Of a DNA stretch of 64,000 bases, positions 7,070 through 14,569 are shown piece by piece. Position numbers and translations under genes: made by a program. Within the stretch, counting starts at the first letter, position 1; every line of letters starts with the position of its first letter. The DNA lies in the NCBI GenBank assembly GCA_016703545.1, contig JADJBX010000001.1:248001-312000 (forward strand), read 5' to 3'. The notes under the pieces are model-generated. The model was not told the DNA's origin. It saw only the letters and a list, made by a program, of their open reading frames with translations, and made no database searches. Source of the DNA: Candidatus Amarobacillus elongatus. Its GTDB lineage: Bacteria > Chloroflexota > Dehalococcoidia > Tepidiformales > Tepidiformaceae.

Positions 7070-9684
7070 TCCCGCGCCGGTTGAAGCTGCGGAACTTCCT
7101 TTCGTACCACGAGTGCGAGGTCGACTTCATGCCCCTGCGCCGCGAGGCGGGTGGCGGCGGCAGCGCCGTGGCGGTGCTGTGGGGGAGGAACGGCAGCGGC
7201 AAGTCGTCACTGCTGGAAGCGATCTCGTGGTCGTTATGGAAAGAGGCGCGCGCGCAGAACGACGAGGACATCGTCCGGCTGGGCGCCCCGGACGCGTTGG
7301 TCGAGTTCGAGTTCGACATTGGCAAGGGCGCGGGGGCGAGCCGCTACCTGGTGATTCGAAAGAAGTCGCGCGGCAAGTCGGGGACGGTGGACTTCTTCCA
7401 GGTCCACCCGGATGGGTCGCGGACGGCGCTGACGGGCAGCATCGTGGCGGAGACGCAGCGGGCCATCAACGAACACGTGCGCATGGACTACGACACGTTC
7501 ATCAGCAGCGCGTTCATCGCGCAGGGACGGGCGAACGAGTTCACGAAGAAGAAGCCCGCGGCGCGCAAGGAAGTCTTCCGCAAGATCCTCGGCCTGGAGC
7601 AGTGGGAAGCATGGTCGAAGGTCGCGCTGGAACGGCGGAAATCGGCCGAGACAGACGCGAAGGGGCTGGCCGACGCGATCCAGTCGAGGATCCAGGAGGT
7701 CGAGGCACTGCCGGGGATGCAGGCACAGCTCGCCTCGGTGAAGGAGCAGTGCGACGAGCTGGCCGAGGAGGTGCGCATGCACGAGGCCGCGGCCCAGGAA
7801 CTCCGGGACGCGGCGGCGGCGTACGCCCAACTGGCGAAGGCCGTGCGCGATGCCGGGGCCCGAGGCGCCCGTGCGGCGGCGGACGCGGAGCGTTCGCGGC
7901 AGTCGATGACGGAGCTGGAGAAGCGGCTGTCGGCGGCGCACGCCACAATGGGGCAGGCGGCCAGCACGCGCGAAGGGTACGAAGCGCTCCAGACCGCCCG
8001 GGCCGAGGACGAGCGGCTCACGCGGCTCGCGCAGGCCGCGCAGTCCTTCGAGAAGGTGATCCAGCAGGCCGAGGCGGCGGTGCAGATGGAGCGCGTGCGC
8101 ATCGAGACCGACCTCGCGAACGCCACTCGCGAGGTGGACCGGCTGGCGGAACGGGTGGCGCTGCTGCCGGCGTCCGAAGCGCGCTGCAACGCGCTGGATG
8201 ACGAACTTGCCGGGCTGGACGCGCGCGAAAGCGAGGTGGCGGCACTGCAGTCGGAGGCGGAGGCCGCACAGAGTGCGGAGGCCACGGCGAAGGCCGAAAT
8301 GGAGCACTGCAAGTCCGAAAACCGCGCGCTCAAGGCGAAACAGGACGAGCTGGAGGGCAAGGCCGAATGCCCCCTGTGCCGTACGCCCCTGGGGCCGGCC
8401 GACGCGGACCACATCCGGGCGGAGTACAGCCAGCTTCGGAAGGCGCTGGGCGAGCGATATAACGCGGCGAACGCGGCGGCGCTGGAAGCGGCCGCCACGC
8501 TCAGCCGGCTGAAACTGGAGGCGGCGGACGTCGCGGCGACCCTGAAGCGCGAGCGTGCCACCCTGCACAAGGTCCGCCAGGAGGCGGGTGCCCGGCTGGC
8601 GGAGGCGATGGAGGCGGCGAACCACCTGCCCGCGCGGCAGGCCGTCGTGACGGAAATGAAGGCGCTCCTGGCCGACGAGACGTTCGCCACGCGGGAACGC
8701 GAGGTCCTGGCGAAGGCGCGCGCCGAGTTCGCCGCCGTGGAGTACGACCGCGCGGTTCACGACGGGGTGCGGCGCCGGGTCCAGGAGCTCGCGCCGTTCG
8801 AGCGGCAGTACACGGACCTGCTGGTGGCCGAAGGCGCCATCGAGGGCATCGAACAGCAGATCACGCTCGTGAAGGCGGACATCGATCGCTGCGAGCGCGA
8901 GGCCGCGGAGGCCGCGAAGGCGGAGGCAGAGGCACGCGTGCAATTGGACGCGGCCGAGGATGTGGCCCCGCGCCTGCAGGCCGCGAACGAAGTGCTCGCG
9001 GAGTCGCGATCTCGGCGGGATGAGCTGATGCGCGAGTCCGGGCGCCTTGAAACGACCGTGGAGCGGCTGCGGAAGCTGCAGGCACAGGTTGAGCAGGAGC
9101 ATTCGCAGCTGGAGGCGAAGAAGGAAGAGGTCGCCGTCTACAAGGACCTGGAGTCGGCGTTCGGTCGCGACGGGGTCCAGACGATGCTGATCGAGCAGGC
9201 CCTCCCGGAGCTGGAGGACGAAGCAAACCGGCGGCTGGCGCAGATGACGACGGGCCGAATCGCCGTGCAGCTGCGGACGGAGAAGAAGCTCCAATCCGGT
9301 GTCATCGCCGACAGTCTCGAGATCCGGGTGAGCGACGACGCGGGGACGCGGGACTACGCGATGTACAGCGGCGGCGAGGCGTTCCGCGTGGACTTCGCGC
9401 TGCGCATCGCGCTCGCGCGGCTGCTGGCGCGGCGAGCGGGTGCGGAACTGCCGACGCTGATCATCGACGAGGGGTTCGGGTCGCAGGATGCGGAAGGCAT
9501 CGACCGGCTGGTCGAGGCGATCAACGCGATCAGCGGCGTGCACCAGGAGGGCGACGGGCCGGTGCATGAGCCGTTCGAGCTCATCCTTGTGGTGACCCAT
9601 GTGGAGGAGCTGCGGGAGCGGTTTGAACGGCGGATCGAGGTGTCGAAGGACCCGGAGCGAGGGTCGCGGGTGCGGGTGGTGTAA
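7066..9684 (+). CDS. sbcC: SbcC-type ATPase (Rad50-like) of the DNA double-strand end nuclease
   Basis: ATPase and tether subunit of SbcCD, 872 residues. The Walker A motif GRNGSGKSS has its lysine at residue 46. Two long alanine-, glutamate- and arginine-rich coiled coils flank a zinc-hook CPLC at residues 435-438, by which two SbcC molecules join. The ABC signature SGGE lies near residue 768 and Walker B (LIIDEG) has D801 and E802. The start ATG 7066 is chosen because it overlaps the preceding TGA; a GTG nine bases upstream is possible. The frame is unbroken over 2.6 kb. Confidence 0.92.
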   Translation: MIPRRLKLRNFLSYHECEVDFMPLRREAGGGGSAVAVLWGRNGSGKSSLLEAISWSLWKEARAQNDEDIVRLGAPDALVEFEFDIGKGAGASRYLVIRKKSRGKSGTVDFFQVHPDGSRTALTGSIVAETQRAINEHVRMDYDTFISSAFIAQGRANEFTKKKPAARKEVFRKILGLEQWEAWSKVALERRKSAETDAKGLADAIQSRIQEVEALPGMQAQLASVKEQCDELAEEVRMHEAAAQELRDAAAAYAQLAKAVRDAGARGARAAADAERSRQSMTELEKRLSAAHATMGQAASTREGYEALQTARAEDERLTRLAQAAQSFEKVIQQAEAAVQMERVRIETDLANATREVDRLAERVALLPASEARCNALDDELAGLDARESEVAALQSEAEAAQSAEATAKAEMEHCKSENRALKAKQDELEGKAECPLCRTPLGPADADHIRAEYSQLRKALGERYNAANAAALEAAATLSRLKLEAADVAATLKRERATLHKVRQEAGARLAEAMEAANHLPARQAVVTEMKALLADETFATREREVLAKARAEFAAVEYDRAVHDGVRRRVQELAPFERQYTDLLVAEGAIEGIEQQITLVKADIDRCEREAAEAAKAEAEARVQLDAAEDVAPRLQAANEVLAESRSRRDELMRESGRLETTVERLRKLQAQVEQEHSQLEAKKEEVAVYKDLESAFGRDGVQTMLIEQALPELEDEANRRLAQMTTGRIAVQLRTEKKLQSGVIADSLEIRVSDDAGTRDYAMYSGGEAFRVDFALRIALARLLARRAGAELPTLIIDEGFGSQDAEGIDRLVEAINAISGVHQEGDGPVHEPFELILVVTHVEELRERFERRIEVSKDPERGSRVRVV

Positions 9685-9729
9685 CGCGTTGCCCGGGAGT
9701 GGGGGCGTTGTTAGATTGATGGGACGCGT

Positions 9730-9806
9730 GGCAGGGTAGCTCAGCTGGTCAGAGCGCACGACTCATAATCGTGAGGTCGGGAGTTCAAGTCTCCCCCCTG
9801 CTACCA
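9730..9806 (+). tRNA. tRNA with anticodon CAT (elongator Met, or Ile2)
   Basis: A complete cloverleaf can be drawn. The acceptor is seven pairs with a G-U first pair, the D arm is GCTC/GAGC, the anticodon stem CACGA/TCGTG encloses a loop CTCATAA with anticodon CAT at 9764-9766, and the T arm is GGGAG-TTCAAGT-CTCCC. The CCA end is encoded (9804-9806). The acceptor, D and T arms do not show the unpaired first base of an initiator tRNA. A CAT anticodon can belong to elongator methionine or to the lysidine-modified isoleucine tRNA; the sequence alone does not settle which. Confidence 0.9.
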
Positions 9807-9824
9807 CGCACCCTCGCCAGATTC

Positions 9825-9937
9825 GAAATCATGGGCCAGCGACCGTCGGCGGCGTTCCAACTTCGACGGAGACCCAGTCTTGATCCCACGATTTCGATAT
9901 TCGGACCCCATGATTTCACGAACGGAGTCCGTTCGTG
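9825..9937. repeat. Nested inverted repeats downstream of the tRNA
   Basis: GAAATCATGGG at 9825-9835 is matched by its exact reverse complement at 9907-9917. This is immediately followed by a second, perfect inverted repeat, CACGAACGGA (9917-9926), one base, then TCCGTTCGTG (9928-9937). A third partial copy, CCCACGATTTCG, lies near 9886. The stretch 9807-10093 otherwise holds no convincing gene. The structure could be a remnant of a mobile element or a transcript-processing or termination structure after the tRNA. Confidence 0.6.
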
Positions 9938-10044
9938 GCGGCGGCACCGAGGCTCCCTGGCCGCTCCTCCTTCTTCGATCCCGCCCGTGCAATTCCAACC
10001 GGATGGAGCCCGGCAGGGACTTACCGCGCGGCGTCCGCAGGCAA

Positions 10045-10069
10045 AAAGCCCCGGCCAGGCCGGGGCTTT
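10045..10069. terminator. Terminator hairpin at the end of the YCII gene
   Basis: AAAGCCCCGGCC (10045-10056), one base, then GGCCGGGGCTTT (10058-10069): a 12-bp perfect stem preceded by A-rich and followed by T-rich sequence on either strand. It lies just past the stop of the minus-strand YCII-domain gene (10094) and can work in both directions. Confidence 0.8.
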
Positions 10070-10093
10070 CTGCGTGGGTGGGGCGGCTGACGG

Positions 10094-10414
10094 TTAGCCG
10101 ATTTCGAAGGTTTCGCAGAGTTCGATGCTGCCACCGGCGGCGAGGTGCGGGCAGCCCTTCGCCATCACGAGGGCGGCGTCCATGCTCTCGGCCGAGAGGA
10201 CGCTGTACCCGGTCGCCGGGTTGGCGCCGGCGTCTTCGGTGGTGCCGTCGGCGGTGACGGTCCAGGCGCGGGAGATGGGGTTGCCGCCATCCGCGACCCC
10301 TTCACCGAGGCTGGCGAACCAATCGGTCCATTGCTGCATGACCTTCGCGCCCTCTTCGGGCGACATGTTCTCGCCGCCTCCACCGCCGTGATAGATCAGA
10401 AGGTACTTAGCCAT
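10094..10414 (-). CDS. YCII-domain protein
   Basis: A 106-residue protein of the YCII-related family (small dimeric ferredoxin-like proteins, some of which act as dehydrochlorinases or sit beside sigma factors). It starts MAKYLLIYHGG, contains EEGAKVMQQWTDWFASLG and a late alanine-rich helix before KGCPHLAAGGSIELCETFEI, the family C-terminal strand with the conserved GCP-L pattern. ATG 10414 was chosen because residues upstream in frame show no family similarity. It is a single gene with its own terminator. Role unknown. Confidence 0.82.
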   Translation of the reverse strand: MAKYLLIYHGGGGGENMSPEEGAKVMQQWTDWFASLGEGVADGGNPISRAWTVTADGTTEDAGANPATGYSVLSAESMDAALVMAKGCPHLAAGGSIELCETFEIG

Positions 10415-10517
10415 GTGCCTTTTCTCCGTTCTTGGGTTGCTCGGCCGCGAGTATACGTCGCGAACGAGAACGCGCGGTGAAGAGACGGCAAACACAGTAC
10501 TTCCGGTGCCGTGAACA

Positions 10518-11870
10518 TTAGCGGCGCAGGCGGAACCGGGGGCGGGATTCGCGTTCGCCGCGGAGGGACGGGGCGGCGGCCGGTCCGGCCTTGGGGATGG
10601 CGATCCGCTGGGACAGATAAATCCCGGAGTGACCGCTGACCAGGTAAGCGATGAAGCAGGCGACGGCGAGATAGGGCGCGGCCGCCGCGCCGAAGAGTTC
10701 AATCCCCATAACCGTGCAGGCGAGCGGGGTGTTGGCGGCCCCCGCGAAGACGCCGGCAAAGCCCACCGCGGCGAAAAGGTCGGCCGGGCCATCCATGATC
10801 GCGCCGAGGCGGTTTCCGAGGGCGGCGCCGATGAAGAAAAGCGGGGTCACTTCGCCGCCTTTGAACCCGCTGCCGACGGCAACGGCGGTGAAGATCACCT
10901 TCCACCACCACGCGAAATCGGAGGCGCCGCCGGGGAGGAAGCTGGAGACGATGGTGGTCGCGCCGGGGTCGGGGGAGGTGACGCCGAGGCCGAGGTAGTC
11001 ACGGGAGCCTGCGACATACACGAGCGCGATGATGATGACCCCACCGGCAACCGGGCGCAGGAGCGGATGGGGGAGGACGAGCCGGAAGAGCCGCCCGAGA
11101 CCGTGTGCGAGTTCGGCGAAGAAGAGCGCGACGAGCCCGAAGGCGACCCCGGCGGCGGCGACCTTCGCCATCAGGAGCGCGTCGAAGGGGAGGCCATGCT
11201 CGCCGGGCAGCACGGCGACGGTATACGCGGTGTGGTGCGCATCCCAGGCGGCGGCGGTGTAGTCGGCGGCGAGGGCAGCGTAGAGCACGGGGACGAGCGC
11301 GCCGTACTCCATGCGGCCAACGGCGAGCACCTCCATCGCGAAGATGGCGCCGGCGAGCGGGGTGCCGAAGACCGCGCCGAAGCCCGCGGCGATGCCGGCC
11401 ATGAGCAGCGTGCGGACATCCGGGGGGCTGAGCCGGAAGAGCCGGCTGAACGCGGACGCGATGCCGCCGCCCATCTGCACGGCCGTCCCCTCGCGGCCGA
11501 CGGGCGCGCCGAACAGGTGCGCGCCCACGGTGGCGACGAAGATGAGCGGCACGATGCGAGGAGGAACGCCCCCACCGGGTTCGTGGATCTCGTCGATGAG
11601 GAGGTTGTTACCTCCTTCGGTGGCGCGCCCAAAGCGATGGTACGCGGCGGCGCTGGCCAGGCCCGCGGCGGGGAGGAGGAAGAGCAGCCAGCCATGCTCG
11701 AAGCGCGTCTCGGTGGCTCGGTCGAGGGCCCAGAGGAAAAGGGCCGCGGCGGAACCCACGGCCACGGCCACGGGCGTCAGCAGCAGCAGCCACTTCGCGA
11801 GGTAGCGCGCGACGGCGGCCTGGTCGCGGAGGTCGATGTGCACAGGCAAGCGGTTACGCGGGTTCGTCAC
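10518..11870 (-). CDS. CLC-family fluoride (chloride) transporter
   Basis: A 450-residue polytopic CLC protein. Two sequence traits point to the fluoride-exporting CLC-F branch: GGNNLLIDEIH replaces the GSGIP chloride motif, and the pore helix reads GREGTAVQMG. A conserved GSGFKGGEVTPLFFIGAALGN segment follows. CLC-F proteins exchange fluoride for protons and protect against fluoride. The strongest evidence is the fluoride riboswitch directly upstream. Two GTG starts are possible, 11876 and 11870; the second lies nine bases after the GTAGGAG ribosome-binding site, so I prefer it. The C-terminal 30 residues are basic and cytoplasmic. Function is confident from riboswitch and motif together. 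Confidence 0.9.
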   Translation of the reverse strand: MTNPRNRLPVHIDLRDQAAVARYLAKWLLLLTPVAVAVGSAAALFLWALDRATETRFEHGWLLFLLPAAGLASAAAYHRFGRATEGGNNLLIDEIHEPGGGVPPRIVPLIFVATVGAHLFGAPVGREGTAVQMGGGIASAFSRLFRLSPPDVRTLLMAGIAAGFGAVFGTPLAGAIFAMEVLAVGRMEYGALVPVLYAALAADYTAAAWDAHHTAYTVAVLPGEHGLPFDALLMAKVAAAGVAFGLVALFFAELAHGLGRLFRLVLPHPLLRPVAGGVIIIALVYVAGSRDYLGLGVTSPDPGATTIVSSFLPGGASDFAWWWKVIFTAVAVGSGFKGGEVTPLFFIGAALGNRLGAIMDGPADLFAAVGFAGVFAGAANTPLACTVMGIELFGAAAAPYLAVACFIAYLVSGHSGIYLSQRIAIPKAGPAAAPSLRGERESRPRFRLRR

Positions 11871-11879
11871 GGGCACGGG

Positions 11880-11952
11880 CTCCTACGGTCTCGTAGGAGT
11901 CATCAGCTCCCGGGCGCGCCCGGGGCGGTTAACGGCAGGACCCCATCGCCGG
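11880..11952 (-). promoter_or_regulatory. Fluoride riboswitch (crcB type) controlling the CLC exporter
   Basis: Read on the minus strand, the conserved pieces of the fluoride riboswitch occur in order and spacing: GGCGATGGGGTC with closing CCTGCC, then TTAACCGCC, a GC-rich variable hairpin, and GCTGATGACTCCTAC. The last block continues into a hairpin CTCCTAC-GAGACC-GTAGGAG (11880-11899), whose 3' arm is the ribosome-binding site of the transporter. The conserved CTCCTAC would therefore be either part of the aptamer or paired with the Shine-Dalgarno sequence, which suggests control at translation. The match to the family is direct; the switching mechanism is inferred. Confidence 0.92.
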
Positions 11953-11998
11953 TACGGGAACGCTACCCGTGAGCAGGCGGAGGGGCAAGCGATCCTGA

Positions 11999-12619
11999 CT
12001 ACGAGGGCCAGGCACGCCAGAGCGCGTCGCCGGGCGGGCCGCTGGCAAGGCGCCTGGCAATGGCGGCCGCACATTCCGGGGGCGTGAGCAGCGAGGTATC
12101 GACCTCCAGATCGTAGATGCCGGGGTTGTGGGCTTCGTGCTGCCAGCGGAGGACGGGGTCCGGCGCGGGTTCGCCGTCAGCGGCGGAGAGGAAGTTGGTC
12201 TCGCGCCGGCGCTGCAGGATGACGGGGAGCGGGCAGTGAACGCCGACGAAGAGCACGGGCAGGCCCGCGAGACGTGCCGCGCCATCGCGGTGCACGTGGA
12301 GCGGCACGGAGTAGGCATCGTGGCCCGAGAGATCGACCACGACATTGAGGCCGTGACGCGCGTGGGCGGCGATGGAGTCGTAGAAGGCGGCGAAGGCGGC
12401 GCGGACGAACGGCTCGAGATCCGGGCGTTCGCCGCCCGGCCGGAGGCCGATGCCAGGGCGGTAACGGACGGGGGTCATTCGCATGAAGCCGTCGACGCCA
12501 AGGTTCACCCAGGGGCCCGCGAACGGCTCCGGGATCGCCTCGGCGATGCTGGTCTGCCCGGAGCGGGGCGGGCCGTTGAGGACGACCACCTGTCCCACGC
12601 CGGCGGGCTGCTCAGACAT
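11999..12619 (-). CDS. Chloramphenicol phosphotransferase-like protein, Walker A lysine replaced
   Basis: A 206-residue P-loop protein of the chloramphenicol phosphotransferase-like family: the N terminus VVVLNGPPRSGQTS matches the family Walker A GPPRSGKTS except that residue 22 is glutamine (CAG, 12554-12556) instead of the lysine that binds ATP phosphates. Other family traits remain: a GVDGFM segment near residue 42, a VVVDLSGHD strand, and a QRRRE arginine lid. Loss of the lysine normally abolishes kinase activity, so this may be a binding-only protein or use another residue. It follows the toxin-immunity pair on the same strand with a 15-base gap, so it may be co-transcribed with it. Confidence 0.75.
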   Translation of the reverse strand: MSEQPAGVGQVVVLNGPPRSGQTSIAEAIPEPFAGPWVNLGVDGFMRMTPVRYRPGIGLRPGGERPDLEPFVRAAFAAFYDSIAAHARHGLNVVVDLSGHDAYSVPLHVHRDGAARLAGLPVLFVGVHCPLPVILQRRRETNFLSAADGEPAPDPVLRWQHEAHNPGIYDLEVDTSLLTPPECAAAIARRLASGPPGDALWRAWPS

Positions 12620-12634
12620 GCGGGGCTCCTTCGC

Positions 12635-12940
12635 TCAGTCGAGGGACGCCTCGAGCACATCGAGGACGGCGTCGATGGCCTGGAGGGAGACCGGCCGCCA
12701 GGCGCCGCCGATTCGCGCGAGGGCATCCCGCCATTCATCTTCGCGCATCGCCACGAGGATGCGGCGGAACGCGCGGAACTCGGCATCGACATCGGCGCGC
12801 AGGCCGAAGTCGGCATCGCGCGTGAATTCACGGGCCGCCTCCTCGGCCGAGCCGTAGAGGGAGCGGAAGTCCTGGTGGAAGTAGCCATCGAGGAAGTTCG
12901 CGAGTGCGGGGAAGTCGGCGGCGGTCGGACCGTGGGCCAT
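12635..12940 (-). CDS. CdiI-like immunity protein
   Basis: A 101-residue acidic protein resembling the CdiI_2-type contact-dependent inhibition immunity family: FPALANFLDGYFHQDF at the N terminus, then LYGSAEEAAREF and a long helical region ending in DAVLDVLEA. Its ATG overlaps the stop of the upstream RNase A-like toxin gene (TGATG), the classical toxin-immunity coupling. The protein probably binds and blocks the toxin domain of the neighbouring gene. Pfam assignment is by recognised motif pattern, not by search. Confidence 0.75.
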   Translation of the reverse strand: MAHGPTAADFPALANFLDGYFHQDFRSLYGSAEEAAREFTRDADFGLRADVDAEFRAFRRILVAMREDEWRDALARIGGAWRPVSLQAIDAVLDVLEASLD

Positions 12941-13588
12941 CAGCGGTCCTCCGGGTAGCTGGTGAGCACATACCAGCCGGGGCCGGCCCAGCGCAGCACC
13001 ACGACGGCCGACTTCACGTCCCGGGCGACGGACGAGCCCTGCCGGACGCTGCGGCCGATGACGGTGGGCATCGTCACCCGCAGGACGAGGTTGGGGTGGG
13101 AACTCGCCTTCTCCCAGCTCGTGACCTTCGCCCGTTCGTTGCGAAGGGCCATGCCCACGGTGCGCTCGGCCGCGTCCTGGTCGGTGTACGAGGAGGCGGC
13201 GGAGATGTCGGGCTCGCGGCGAAGGCGGTCCCGGAGCTCTTCGTCGGACTTGCCGACGTGGCGGGCAAAGGGTGTGACCGCCACGCGCTTCGTCGGCGTC
13301 GAGGTCGCGCAGGGCGGAGGCGGCAGCGGTGGAGGGCGTGCGCGTCCGCGAGGGCGCGGGGGTGGCGGTCGCGGCCGCCGGGGTTCGTGTTGGCACGCGT
13401 GTGGCGCCGGGGACGGGAGTCGCCGTGCCTTCGGCTTCCTCGCGGGCGGCGGTGCGTTCGGCCGCCACGAGGGCGTCGTCACCCGTCCCGCCGCTGCCGC
13501 CGGTGAGCGCGGAGAGCGCCCACGCGCCGGCGGCGAGCACCGCCAGCGCGACAAGGATGGGGATCAGCGCGCGAAGACGGCTCGACAC
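12940..13588 (-). pseudogene. RNase A-like (CdiA-CT type) toxin with signal anchor, frame broken
   Basis: Repaired, the gene encodes about 215 residues. It has an N-terminal hydrophobic segment (MSSRLRALIPILVALAVLAA), a threonine- and proline-rich linker to about residue 95, then a bacterial RNase A-like domain with the family motif GGHTL-ARHVGK, SDEELRDRLR, ASSYTDQDAAE and a C-terminal VVVLRWAGPGWYVLTSYPED. The frame shifts at TTT 13267-13269: removal of one T restores GHTLARHVGK. These domains occur as toxic tips of CdiA proteins, where they degrade RNA; here the domain stands alone behind a membrane or export signal. As read, translation misses the toxin domain. Either a sequencing error or an inactivating mutation explains it. 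Confidence 0.75.
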
Positions 13589-13627
13589 GCTGGCAAGTGT
13601 ACCGGTGCGGCTGTTCCGCGCCCCAAA

Positions 13628-14491
13628 CTACCCGCCGCTGCGGAGGAAGGCATCGACTTCGCGCAGGAAGGCGGCGGGCTGGTCGTGGTGGATCCAGTGC
13701 CCCGCCTCCGGGATCTCGACGGTGCGGAGGCCGCGGATGTGGGTTTCGGGCGCGGGATGCTGGCGCCGCCGTGACGCGGATTCGCCCCCAAGGAGCAGCA
13801 AGACCGGGCAGGTGATGGCTTCCCAGAAGGCCGGGAGTTCGCTGCGCCGAAGCTCCATGGAGGTCCGGCCGTTCACCCAGAGGTCGTACTTCCAGATGAA
13901 GCCGCCCTCGACCGCGCGGGAGGCGTAGCCGGCGAGCCCGGGGAGGATATCGGCTGGGAGGCGGGGGTTCGCTTCCTTCATGCGCTGCTCGGCGGATTCG
14001 AGGTCCGCGTAGACGCGTGGTTCCTGGGTTTCGAAGGAGCGAAGGCGGTCGCCCCAGCGGCGAACCCACGCGGGCCCGACGCGGTCGTCTTCGCCGGGAT
14101 TGAGGGAGTGCGTGCCTTCGATCACCACGAGGGAGGCGAAGTGCTCGGGGTATGCGCCCGCGGCGACGAGGCTGACGGATCCGCCGTAGGAGTGCGCGAT
14201 GACGTGCGCGGGAGAGCCCACGGATTCGATGACCCGAACGAGGTCGAGGGCATTATCCGGGAGGCCGTAGTTGCCGCCGGGGGTCCAATCGCTGTCGCCG
14301 TGGCCGCGGAGGTCGAAGGCGACGACGTGGTAGCGGTCGCGCAGCGCCTCGGCCGTGCGGTCCCATGAACGGGAGTGGTCGCGGCCGCCGTGAACCAGGA
14401 CGAGCGGGGGCGCGCCTTCGTTGCCCCAGTCCCAACAGGCGATGCGAACGCGCTGGGACTCAACGAACCGTTGCACCGGCGCTGTGGTCAT
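13628..14491 (-). CDS. Alpha/beta hydrolase
   Basis: A 287-residue alpha/beta hydrolase fold enzyme, esterase or epoxide-hydrolase like. Seen: an oxyanion-hole motif VHGGRDHS near residue 38, FDLRGHGDSDW, the nucleophile elbow AHSYGGS, and a late catalytic histidine in EAGHWIHHD. The start ATG 14491 has a GGGAGG site close upstream; a longer frame exists but adds a non-homologous arginine-rich leader. It sits between the toxin gene and a decarboxylating dehydrogenase on the same strand without overlap. Substrate unknown. Confidence 0.85.
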   Translation of the reverse strand: MTTAPVQRFVESQRVRIACWDWGNEGAPPLVLVHGGRDHSRSWDRTAEALRDRYHVVAFDLRGHGDSDWTPGGNYGLPDNALDLVRVIESVGSPAHVIAHSYGGSVSLVAAGAYPEHFASLVVIEGTHSLNPGEDDRVGPAWVRRWGDRLRSFETQEPRVYADLESAEQRMKEANPRLPADILPGLAGYASRAVEGGFIWKYDLWVNGRTSMELRRSELPAFWEAITCPVLLLLGGESASRRRQHPAPETHIRGLRTVEIPEAGHWIHHDQPAAFLREVDAFLRSGG

Positions 14492-14569
14492 CTCAACCTC
14501 CCGGGCGGTGGGTGGTGCCCGCCCCGACCGGGAAGGATGCCCGCTGCAGCGCATGCGGTCGACCCCGGG

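Noticed and set aside
7234..9759. Minus-strand frame of about 840 codons across sbcC
   Set aside because: Shadow of the SbcC coiled coils; no start signal or family features.
9801..9998. Small minus-strand frame overlapping the tRNA spacer
   Set aside because: Repetitive arginine-rich product with no ribosome-binding site, overlapping the inverted repeats and the tRNA end.
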